DNA of 7,092 nt from Chryseobacterium gleum (GTDB lineage Bacteria; Bacteroidota; Bacteroidia; Flavobacteriales_D; Crocinitomicaceae): NCBI GenBank assembly GCA_943326825.2, contig CALPUT020000128.1, positions 1-7,092 on the forward strand, read 5' to 3'. The notes beneath the pieces were generated by a model. That model was not told the DNA's origin. It made no database searches and was given only the letters and a program-made list of their open reading frames with translations. The position numbers and the translations under genes were made by a program. Shown piece after piece: positions 1 to 5,584 of this stretch (position 1 is the stretch's first letter; the number at the start of each line of letters is the position of its first letter).

Positions 1-99
1 CATTTCGCCTTTTTCAACTTGTGAGATAACAGCTAACTTAAAGCCTAAATTATAATCCCGTTGGGTCCGCTTTTTACTTTGTTCTTCTTGTGTTTTCAT
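1..99 (-). CDS. IS3-family transposase OrfA, N-terminal 33 residues (cut by window edge)
   Basis: Reading the minus strand from the ATG at 99-97 gives an uninterrupted 33-codon frame that leaves the window. It starts MKTQEEQSKKRTQRDYN and continues through GFKLAVISQVEKGEM. The basic lead followed by RDYNLGFKLAVISQVEKGE matches what I know of the start of the helix-turn-helix OrfA proteins of IS3-family elements common in Bacteroidota, where a TYKQAQ-like stretch usually follows. In that family OrfA binds the element ends, and a frameshifted OrfAB carries the DDE catalytic domain. Neither the frameshift site nor the DDE domain is in the window, so it is unknown whether the element is intact. 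No Shine-Dalgarno sequence precedes the start; the bases just upstream form one arm of an inverted repeat. Confidence 0.75.
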   Translation of the reverse strand, partial: MKTQEEQSKKRTQRDYNLGFKLAVISQVEKGEM

Positions 100-131
100 T
101 AAAATAAGCTAAATGTTGTAAACTTATTTTA
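100..131 (-). repeat. Inverted repeat abutting the OrfA start codon
   Basis: TAAAATAAG at 100-108 and CTTATTTTA at 123-131 are perfect 9-bp complements with a 14-base loop. On the minus strand the second arm ends directly at the OrfA ATG (99-97). A transcript entering from outside the element could fold so that the ribosome-binding region is paired. A transcript starting inside the loop would lack the upstream arm. The stem is seven A-T and two G-C-capable positions, so it is weak. Confidence 0.5.
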
Positions 132-154
132 GGACGGGATATAATTTAAATATC

Positions 155-185
155 AAAAGCTTCACATTTATGTGAGGCTTTTTTT
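155..185 (+). terminator. Rho-independent terminator separated from its gene
   Basis: AAAAGCTTCACA (155-166) pairs with TGTGAGGCTTTT (171-182) around a TTTA loop. This is a 12-bp stem with one G-U pair, and the 3' arm runs into a seven-T tract (179-185). The polarity is plus strand. No plus-strand gene ends upstream within the window; only the insertion-sequence edge lies there. It probably terminated a gene now beyond the insertion sequence. The reverse strand has only a four-T tail, so it is weaker in that direction. Confidence 0.8.
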
Positions 186-214
186 ACAACAAACAAACTG
201 AACATATATTTCAT

Positions 215-242
215 AATAAATCTTCATCTTTAATGATTTATT
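215..242. repeat. 8-bp inverted repeat upstream of the first secreted-protein gene
   Basis: AATAAATC (215-222) and GATTTATT (235-242) are perfect complements separated by 12 bases, 67 bp before the start codon at 309. No T-tract follows, so it is not an intrinsic terminator. It could be an operator-like site or an mRNA leader hairpin. In DNA this AT-rich an 8-bp repeat can arise by chance. I could not find a convincing TTG/TANNTTTG promoter pair in 186-308. Confidence 0.3.
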
Positions 243-308
243 GGCTGTTAGTATAATTAACCAGATACCAAAAAGCTTAAAACATTTTTAAAATTTAAAT
301 TATTTATT

Positions 309-899
309 ATGAAAAAACTATTATTAATTTTAATATTATTCACTTTTGGCGATTCATATTCTCAAACTTCAACAACTACTAATTCTCAATCAATAAATGA
401 ACTTAATTTAGGCGATGATTATCTAGGTGGAAAGGTTGTTTATTTTTTTAAGCCAGGTGATGTAAATTATGGAAAATTTAAAGGGATTCTCGTTTACAAG
501 GAATGTGTCTTTGACAAGCAATGGGGATGTTTAGGAACATTAATTACTCCTACACAAAACATTAGTTCAGCCAGTAAAATAGGTAGTTCCCAAACAAATC
601 AAGAATTAATGATCTCAAAATGTTCAAATAGTGCAGCAAACTTTTGTGCTACATTAGATGTTGATGGAAATAAAGGTTGGATTTTACCATCACCCCAAGA
701 TTTAATAGAAGTATTGAAAGGTTGTTGGACAATAAACAGAACTGTATATGCAGGAAAATATTGGACAAGTGTTGATTTAAATCCAAATGATGCAACTATA
801 CTGAGTTGTCAAATTATGGGAGATAGAAGTTTAAAACCTTCAATTAGTTCACAAAAAAAAGCATTAAATGGGATCATATACCCGATAAAATACTTCTAA
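309..899 (+). CDS. Secreted DUF1566/Lcl C-terminal-like domain protein
   Basis: This is a 196-residue exported protein. A Sec signal peptide (MKKLLLILILFTFGDSYS) is followed by Q19, a typical Bacteroidota cleavage context, and there is no lipobox cysteine. After a Ser/Thr/Asn-rich linker (20-32), the rest resembles the DUF1566/Lcl C-terminal fold: GDDYLGGKVVYFF (35-47), QWGC (71-74), IGSSQTN (91-97), a C105-AA-C113 segment, WILPS (124-128), YWTS (151-154) and an ending like the family's VRPIRxF (YPIKYF, 191-196). All these marks are present in order, so the protein looks complete. Six cysteines (66, 74, 105, 113, 139, 167) suit disulfides outside the cytoplasm. Related domains occur in lectin-like adhesins such as Legionella Lcl, but no ligand can be inferred here. 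The start has only an AT-rich leader and no Shine-Dalgarno, as is usual in this phylum. The next gene starts 76 bp downstream and carries a related domain. Confidence 0.75.
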   Translation: MKKLLLILILFTFGDSYSQTSTTTNSQSINELNLGDDYLGGKVVYFFKPGDVNYGKFKGILVYKECVFDKQWGCLGTLITPTQNISSASKIGSSQTNQELMISKCSNSAANFCATLDVDGNKGWILPSPQDLIEVLKGCWTINRTVYAGKYWTSVDLNPNDATILSCQIMGDRSLKPSISSQKKALNGIIYPIKYF

Positions 900-975
900 T
901 TTCTTTAGTTAAATAGGTTTCATTTGAACCTTAATGAATTAAATATTACAAATAACATTTTCTATAAAAATTATT

Positions 976-2730
976 ATGAACGTTAGAATAATAGCATTGA
1001 TTTTCATCAGTTTAAATTTTATTAAAGTTAATGCGCAACAGAAAGAGAAAGCTCCAAAAATTGTTTACAAAACAGAAATAAAACCTCTTTTGGCTATAAA
1101 TAAAATAGATGAGGCAATACCATTGTTAAATAAATATTTTAAGCAAAATTTGATAATTGGGGATATTTGGAACCCAAAAGTGATGCTTTTAGAATCTACA
1201 AATATGTTTGATACTGAAAAAACGTTAGCATACCATTATGACGAAAAAGCATTTAAGGAGCATTCGATTGTTATAGCAGATTCAGCAATATTCTGGTTTA
1301 ACAGAATGTTAATTGATCATCATTCAGACAGTACATATGCCAAAAACAGAATCATTTTTTTAAATAAATCAAAAAACGAATTTGCTAGTATTGCCCATGA
1401 AAAAGAATTAGCGCAAACACTAGAAGCGTCAAATAGGCAAAAAATGATTGCTGATAGCCTTGATAATATTCGAATAGCAAAAGATAAAAGAGAAAAATTT
1501 GTCAAAGATTCTATTGAAATTGCAAAAGCAAATCGGGAAAAATATGTTAAAGATTCTATTGAAATTGCAAAAATAAAAAATGATGAATTATTAAAAAATA
1601 AAAATGTCGCATCAACAACAGCTAAAACTTCTGATAACAATGTAAAGATTGGTCAACAAGAATGGATGTCAATAGATATAAAATCTTCAAAATATAAAAA
1701 TGGAGACCTTATTCCCTTAGCAAATTCAGAAGAAGAATGGAATAATTATGCATCTAAGAATATGGGATGTTATCGAAAATTAAATAATAAAATTTTCATT
1801 TACAATGGATATGTCTTAAAAGACCCAAGAGGTATATTACCAGACGGATTTCAAATACCAACGTATAAAGATTTTGAAACTTTATATACTTATTTAGGTG
1901 AAGGTGATTCAAGATTCGGAAAAGCTACTTTATCTATAGCTAAATATTCAATATTTCATGATGAAATGGAAGGTGATGGAGAGACAGGAGATATAAAAAC
2001 CGTTGAATACAAATCAAATGGGGCTTCAGGATTTAATGCTGAAGCAGGTGGTTATATTTATGGAACAGGCGAAAATGGAGGAATCGGAAGTTGTTCTTTT
2101 TGGTGGACCTCATCAGTTGAAGATGGTGGTATGTTAGTTTTTGATATTGGTGAATGTTCTCAAGATTTAGGTGGTGGGAAAAGTATTGTTTCACCCGATT
2201 ATGGATTTGCAATTAGAGCAATTAAAAAGAATTCAAACGACAAATCGAACAATGCAGATAATGGGCATGATATAATTGTTTGTACAGAGAAGAAACAAGC
2301 AATTCAAGGAAGGGAAGATTCAAAATTAATTACGACTTGTACATATAAAAATTATAAAACAATTTCTATTGGAGAACCTGATCATAGAGGTCTTTATATG
2401 TATTCATATCAATTACTTAAAAACATCAATAATAAATATGTACCAATAAAAAATACTCAATTATTTAATGAAAATAAGATGGAATTATTAGGTATAATTA
2501 ATGATAAAATTAAAGCCGATTTTTATAGTTATGCATCTGATGAAGAAACAATGGAGTGTTTTGAAGGAGTAGCTGAGCCAGATGTAACTTTTGAAGATTT
2601 ACATATTACTTTTAGTGGTGCAGGTATTAATATTTCTGTTTCTTTTGGCTTACCCTATTCATGTCTATCGGTAGATGAAGGTTTATCGACATTTGATTTA
2701 GAAGAAATTGAGTATTATTTAGCGGAATAA
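976..2730 (+). CDS. Secreted multidomain protein: helical N-terminus, charged repeats, FISUMP domain, unassigned C-terminal domain
   Basis: This 584-residue exported protein has four parts. (a) A signal peptide (1-20, ending VNA before QQ), then a helical region to about 140; its 98-138 segment looks TPR-like (ADSAIFWFNRML...HSDSTYAKNRIIFL), which is an inference. (b) A charged, probably coiled-coil stretch (about 140-210) with REKFVKDSIEIAKAN repeated as REKYVKDSIEIAKIK. (c) A FISUMP-type domain (about 222-418): KIGQQEWMSIDIK (224-236), KNGDLIP (241-247), LPDGFQIPTYKDFETLYTYLG (288-308), SGFNAEAGGY (351-360), FWWTSS (375-380) and the closing GFAIRAIK (410-417). (d) A C-terminal domain (about 430-584) that I do not recognise with confidence; residues 537-582 are loosely reminiscent of the DUF3298/RsiV-like C-terminus. 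All seven cysteines (265, 373, 394, 436, 455, 528, 563) lie in parts c and d, none in the helical half. No T9SS sorting domain is evident. Co-transcription with the preceding gene is possible but unproven. The function is unknown; an envelope or surface location is inferred from the signal peptide. Confidence 0.72.
   Translation: MNVRIIALIFISLNFIKVNAQQKEKAPKIVYKTEIKPLLAINKIDEAIPLLNKYFKQNLIIGDIWNPKVMLLESTNMFDTEKTLAYHYDEKAFKEHSIVIADSAIFWFNRMLIDHHSDSTYAKNRIIFLNKSKNEFASIAHEKELAQTLEASNRQKMIADSLDNIRIAKDKREKFVKDSIEIAKANREKYVKDSIEIAKIKNDELLKNKNVASTTAKTSDNNVKIGQQEWMSIDIKSSKYKNGDLIPLANSEEEWNNYASKNMGCYRKLNNKIFIYNGYVLKDPRGILPDGFQIPTYKDFETLYTYLGEGDSRFGKATLSIAKYSIFHDEMEGDGETGDIKTVEYKSNGASGFNAEAGGYIYGTGENGGIGSCSFWWTSSVEDGGMLVFDIGECSQDLGGGKSIVSPDYGFAIRAIKKNSNDKSNNADNGHDIIVCTEKKQAIQGREDSKLITTCTYKNYKTISIGEPDHRGLYMYSYQLLKNINNKYVPIKNTQLFNENKMELLGIINDKIKADFYSYASDEETMECFEGVAEPDVTFEDLHITFSGAGINISVSFGLPYSCLSVDEGLSTFDLEEIEYYLAE
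1489..1578 (+). repeat. In-frame 45-bp tandem repeat (15 residues, two copies)
   Basis: Two adjacent 45-bp units encode REKFVKDSIEIAKAN and REKYVKDSIEIAKIK. A 24-bp core is identical at the DNA level (1504-1527 and 1549-1572). A more diverged partial copy (DSLDNIRIAKDK, residues 160-171) lies just upstream. The 15-residue period is compatible with a helical, charged coiled-coil or stalk. The near-identity suggests recent duplication, and the copy number may vary between strains. Confidence 0.8.
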
Positions 2731-2738
2731 TTAATGAT

Positions 2739-2774
2739 AAAATTTAAAAATAAAGAAATTTAAATTTAAATTTT
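2739..2774. repeat. All-A/T inverted repeats between the FISUMP gene and atpD
   Basis: AAAATTTA (2739-2746) is complementary to TAAATTTT (2767-2774). Inside this region AAATTTAAATTTAAATTT (2756-2773) is an 18-bp perfect palindrome built of three AAATTT units. With no G-C pairs and no following T-tract it is a poor intrinsic terminator. It may be a bent or easily melted spacer, so transcription from the upstream gene could read towards atpD. Confidence 0.4.
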
Positions 2775-2852
2775 AAAAACAGTTAAGTCATATTATTTAA
2801 TTTTCTTGGATAGAAAAATTAAAAAATCTATCAATCTTTAAAATAATTGACC

Positions 2853-2860
2853 TATCTTTG
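2853..2860 (+). promoter_or_regulatory. Bacteroidota-type -7 box of the atpD promoter
   Basis: TATCTTTG is an exact match to the TANNTTTG -7 consensus of the Bacteroidota primary sigma factor. It sits 38 bp before the atpD start codon, so transcription would begin around 2864-2868 with a leader of about 30 bases. No TTG occurs 19-21 bases upstream, so the -33 element is degenerate. The first part of the leader contains no obvious structure. Confidence 0.6.
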
Positions 2861-2898
2861 CACCCAAAATTCAGAACTCATTTTAAAAAGGCGCTGTA

Positions 2899-4401
2899 AT
2901 GTCGGAAATTAAAGGAAAAGTTTCTCAGGTTATCGGACCTGTAGTTGATGTAAGATTCGAAAAGAATGTTACACTTCCAAACATCTATGATGCATTAGTT
3001 GTTTACAAGGCTGATGGAACAAAAGTAATATTAGAAGTACAATCTCACGTTGGTGAAAGCTCTGTTCGTACTATTTCTATGGATTCAACTGATGGATTCA
3101 CAAGAGGTATGGAAGCGATTTCTTCAGGAAGTCCAATTAAAATGCCTACTGGAGATAAAATCAAAGGAAGATTATTTAACGTAGTTGGTGAGGCTATCGA
3201 TGGTATCAATAAAGTTGATAATTCAGATGGTATGTCAATCCACCGTGAAGCTCCAAAATTTGATCAGTTATCTACTGCAACTGAAGTACTTTTTACAGGT
3301 ATTAAAGTTATTGACTTAATTGAGCCATACGCAAAAGGTGGTAAAATTGGTTTATTCGGTGGTGCTGGTGTTGGAAAAACAGTATTGATTCAAGAGTTAA
3401 TTAATAATATCGCTAAAGCATATTCTGGTTTATCTGTATTCGCAGGTGTAGGTGAGCGTACTCGTGAGGGTAACGATTTATTACGTGAGATGTTAGAGTC
3501 AGGAATTATTTGCTACGGTGAAAAATTCATGCACAGCATGGAAGAAGGTGGTTGGGATATCGCTTCAATTGATGTAAATGAATTGAAAGAATCTAAAGCT
3601 ACTTTCGTTTTCGGACAAATGAATGAGCCTCCAGGTGCTCGTGCTCGTGTTGCCTTATCAGGATTGACAATGGCTGAGTACTACCGTGATGGTGAAGGTG
3701 ATGGACAAGGTAAAGATATCTTATTCTTCGTTGATAACATTTTCCGTTTTACACAAGCAGGTTCTGAGGTGTCAGCATTATTAGGACGTATGCCTTCAGC
3801 AGTAGGTTACCAACCAACATTAGCAACTGAAATGGGTGCTATGCAGGAACGTATCTCTTCTACTAAAAATGGTTCTATTACTTCAGTTCAAGCGGTATAC
3901 GTACCTGCGGATGATTTAACGGATCCAGCTCCAGCAAATACATTTGCTCACTTAGATGCTACAACAGTATTATCTCGTAAAATTGCTGAGTTAGGTATCT
4001 ATCCAGCGGTTGATCCATTGGATTCTACTTCTCGTATTTTAACTCCAGAAATCGTTGGTGAAGAACATTACAACACTGCACAAAGAGTTAAATTGACGTT
4101 ACAACGTTACAAAGAATTACAAGATATCATTGCTATTCTAGGTATGGATGAGTTATCTGAAGAAGATAAATTAATCGTACACAGAGCAAGACGTGTTCAA
4201 CGTTTCTTATCTCAACCTTTCCACGTTGCTGAGCAATTTACAGGTTTAAAAGGTGTTTTAGTTGACATCCAAGAAACAATTAAAGCGTTCAATATGATTT
4301 TAGATGGTGAGCTAGATAAATATCCAGAAGCAGCTTTCAACTTGAAAGGTGGTTTAGAAGATGTTATTGCTGCTGGAGAAAAAATGTTAGCTGATAACTA
4401 A
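2899..4401 (+). CDS. atpD: F1-ATP synthase subunit beta
   Basis: This is the catalytic subunit of the F-type ATP synthase, which makes ATP from ADP and phosphate at the cytoplasmic face of the inner membrane, driven by the Fo proton or sodium gradient. At 500 residues it is normal length for the phylum. The N-terminal beta-barrel opens GKVSQVIGPVVDVRF (6-20). The Walker A P-loop is GGAGVGKT (154-161). GERTREGNDL (185-194) carries the catalytic glutamate E186. Walker B ends at D279 (ILFFVDN). The ATPase alpha/beta signature PAVDPLDSTS is at 369-378 and DELSEED at 417-423. No key residue is missing. An AAGG (2888-2891) seven bases before the ATG is a plausible Shine-Dalgarno, unusual in this phylum and consistent with high expression. 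Arginine codons favour CGT more than in the two genes upstream, also typical of a highly expressed gene. atpC follows 11 bp later; the other ATP synthase genes are not in the window. Confidence 0.98.
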   Translation: MSEIKGKVSQVIGPVVDVRFEKNVTLPNIYDALVVYKADGTKVILEVQSHVGESSVRTISMDSTDGFTRGMEAISSGSPIKMPTGDKIKGRLFNVVGEAIDGINKVDNSDGMSIHREAPKFDQLSTATEVLFTGIKVIDLIEPYAKGGKIGLFGGAGVGKTVLIQELINNIAKAYSGLSVFAGVGERTREGNDLLREMLESGIICYGEKFMHSMEEGGWDIASIDVNELKESKATFVFGQMNEPPGARARVALSGLTMAEYYRDGEGDGQGKDILFFVDNIFRFTQAGSEVSALLGRMPSAVGYQPTLATEMGAMQERISSTKNGSITSVQAVYVPADDLTDPAPANTFAHLDATTVLSRKIAELGIYPAVDPLDSTSRILTPEIVGEEHYNTAQRVKLTLQRYKELQDIIAILGMDELSEEDKLIVHRARRVQRFLSQPFHVAEQFTGLKGVLVDIQETIKAFNMILDGELDKYPEAAFNLKGGLEDVIAAGEKMLADN

Positions 4402-4412
4402 AATTAGATAAA

Positions 4413-4700
4413 ATGCAATTAGAAATAATTACACCAGATAATAAAATATTTAAAGGGGAAGTTGAAGCAGTTCAATTACCTGGATTAGATGGATCTTTTC
4501 AAGTTTTGAAAGGTCACGCTCCAATTATTTCAGCATTAGCAAAAGGAACTGTAAAAATTAATTTGCCTGCTAATTTTAAATTAGGCAAAACAAGCGAAGC
4601 AATTCAAAAAGATCCTTCTAATGACAGAATCATTAGAGTTGATATCAATGGTGGTGTATTGGAAATGTTAGATAATAATATTATTTTATTAGCTGAATAA
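4413..4700 (+). CDS. atpC: F1-ATP synthase subunit epsilon, short form without the C-terminal helical domain
   Basis: This is the central-stalk subunit that joins the gamma rotor to the c-ring. Its 95 residues open with the typical beta-sandwich start MQLEIITPDNKIFKGEVEAVQLPGLDG-type sequence, followed by GSFQVLKGHAPIISAL (27-42) and GGVLEMLDNNIILLAE at the end (80-95). Epsilon of well-studied bacteria is about 130-140 residues because two C-terminal helices follow and can block ATP hydrolysis. Here the protein stops after the sandwich. A short epsilon is, to my knowledge, common in Bacteroidota, and the stop is followed at once by an operon terminator, so this looks like the natural form and not a truncation. 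Residues 51-72 (LPANFKLGKTSEAIQKDPSN) form a charged, probably looped insertion between strands. Spacing and the shared terminator indicate co-transcription with atpD. Confidence 0.93.
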   Translation: MQLEIITPDNKIFKGEVEAVQLPGLDGSFQVLKGHAPIISALAKGTVKINLPANFKLGKTSEAIQKDPSNDRIIRVDINGGVLEMLDNNIILLAE

Positions 4701-4721
4701 GATTCCAAAAAAAAATAATTC

Positions 4722-4754
4722 AGAGGGATTTGGAACACCAAATCCCTCTTTTTT
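4722..4754 (+). terminator. Strong intrinsic terminator of the atpD-atpC operon
   Basis: AGAGGGATTTGG (4722-4733) and CCAAATCCCTCT (4738-4749) form a perfect 12-bp stem with an AACA loop, running directly into six T residues (4749-4754). It lies 21 bp after the atpC stop. A nine-A run at 4707-4715 could give a T-tract on the other strand, but no convergent gene is present. Confidence 0.95.
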
Positions 4755-4809
4755 GTTAAGGTATGTTAACCTAGTATAATTAATTACACCCAATATGCGA
4801 TTATTTCAC

Positions 4810-4817
4810 TATTTTCG
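4810..4817 (+). promoter_or_regulatory. Possible -7 box of the uppS-bamA promoter
   Basis: TATTTTCG differs at one position from the Bacteroidota TANNTTTG -7 consensus and lies 21 bp before the uppS ATG, leaving a very short leader. No TTG is found at the expected -33 distance. A separate promoter is needed here because a strong terminator closes the atp operon just upstream. TATAAT at 4775-4780 is an alternative, but it is less in keeping with this phylum. Confidence 0.4.
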
Positions 4818-4838
4818 CCCTAATATCAAAACAGATAG

Positions 4839-5582
4839 ATGGATTTATTACAACAAATAGATTTAACGAATACTCCAAAACATGTAGCCATCATTATGGA
4901 TGGAAACGGTAGATGGGCTAAAAAACAAGGTCAAGAAAGATTATTTGGTCACAATTTTGGTGTTGAATCGGTTCGAGAAGTTTTAAAAGCAGCAAAAGAA
5001 ATGAAGGTGGAATACCTTACACTTTATGCTTTTTCAACAGAAAATTGGAATCGTCCAAAAGAAGAAGTCGATGGAATAATGGATCTATTAATTCGAACAA
5101 TTGCAGGAGAAACAGACGAATTGAATCAAAGTGGTGTTCGTTTAATGAGTATCGGTGATATTCAAGGTTTACCTGAAGGTTGTAAAGAAGAATTATTGAA
5201 AGCTCAAGAAATCACCTCAAAAAATACTGAAATCAATTTAGTGTTAGCTTTAAATTACAGTTCACGTTGGGAAATCACAAATGCTGTAAAATTAATCGCT
5301 CAAAAAATTGAAAAAGGAGAATTAAAATCTGAAGATATTTGTGATGAGACAATGGATTCACATTTGAGTTCAGCAGGTATTCCAGATCCTGAATTATTAA
5401 TTAGAACTAGCGGAGAACATAGAATCAGTAATTTCTTGCTTTGGCAAATTGCTTATACTGAGTTTTATTTTACAGAAGTACTTTGGCCTGATTTCAAAAA
5501 AGAAGATTTCTATAAAGCAGTCATCAACTATCAATCTAGAGAAAGAAGATTTGGAATGGTATCAGAACAATTAAATAAATAG
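4839..5582 (+). CDS. uppS: Undecaprenyl diphosphate synthase (cis-isoprenyl transferase)
   Basis: This enzyme condenses eight isopentenyl diphosphates onto farnesyl diphosphate with cis geometry. It yields the C55 carrier used for peptidoglycan, O-antigen and other envelope glycans, and acts at the cytoplasmic membrane face. The 247 residues match the usual family length. Family motifs in order: IIMDGNGRWAKKQG (18-31), whose D21 is the Mg-binding aspartate; GHNFGVES (37-44) with H38; LYAFSTENWNRPKEEV (62-77); NYSSRWEI (139-146), where many relatives have GGR; and the signature LLIRTSGEHRISNFLLWQ (186-203) with R189, R195 and S197, then the metal-binding E208. The next in-frame ATG (M20) lies inside the active-site motif, so the start at 4839 is secure. 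bamA begins 2 bp after the stop, so the two genes are almost certainly co-transcribed and possibly translationally coupled. Confidence 0.97.
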   Translation: MDLLQQIDLTNTPKHVAIIMDGNGRWAKKQGQERLFGHNFGVESVREVLKAAKEMKVEYLTLYAFSTENWNRPKEEVDGIMDLLIRTIAGETDELNQSGVRLMSIGDIQGLPEGCKEELLKAQEITSKNTEINLVLALNYSSRWEITNAVKLIAQKIEKGELKSEDICDETMDSHLSSAGIPDPELLIRTSGEHRISNFLLWQIAYTEFYFTEVLWPDFKKEDFYKAVINYQSRERRFGMVSEQLNK

Positions 5583-5584
5583 GC

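Larger units (their letters stand above)
1..140 (-). mobile_element. Edge of an IS3-family insertion sequence (5' end of the element)
   Basis: The minus strand encodes the start of an IS3-type OrfA, so this is the transposase-upstream end of an insertion sequence whose body lies outside the window. The outer boundary is not defined. A relatively GC-rich patch (AGGACGGGA, 131-139) breaks the AT-rich flank and probably belongs to the terminal inverted repeat, so I place the end near 140, give or take about 15 bases. The target duplication and the partner terminal repeat cannot be seen. Family assignment rests on the OrfA N-terminus only. Confidence 0.7.

Noticed and set aside
252..257. TATAAT upstream of the first secreted-protein gene
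   Set aside because: It matches the proteobacterial -10 box, but the Bacteroidota sigma factor uses TANNTTTG, and such A/T hexamers are expected by chance here.
914..932. TAGGTTTC (-7-like) and a small AGGTT/AACCT hairpin between the two secreted-protein genes
   Set aside because: The box is off consensus with no TTG at -33 distance, and the 5-bp stem has no T-tract, so neither a promoter nor a terminator is supported.
1320..1640. 106-codon open frame on the minus strand
   Set aside because: It lies wholly inside the FISUMP gene, opposite the repeat region; its repeated FAISIESLT residues merely mirror the plus-strand repeat.
4755..4772. GTTAAG/GTTAAC and AGGT/ACCT short symmetries after the atp terminator
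   Set aside because: The arms are only four to six bases, imperfect and in AT-rich DNA; not enough to call an operator.
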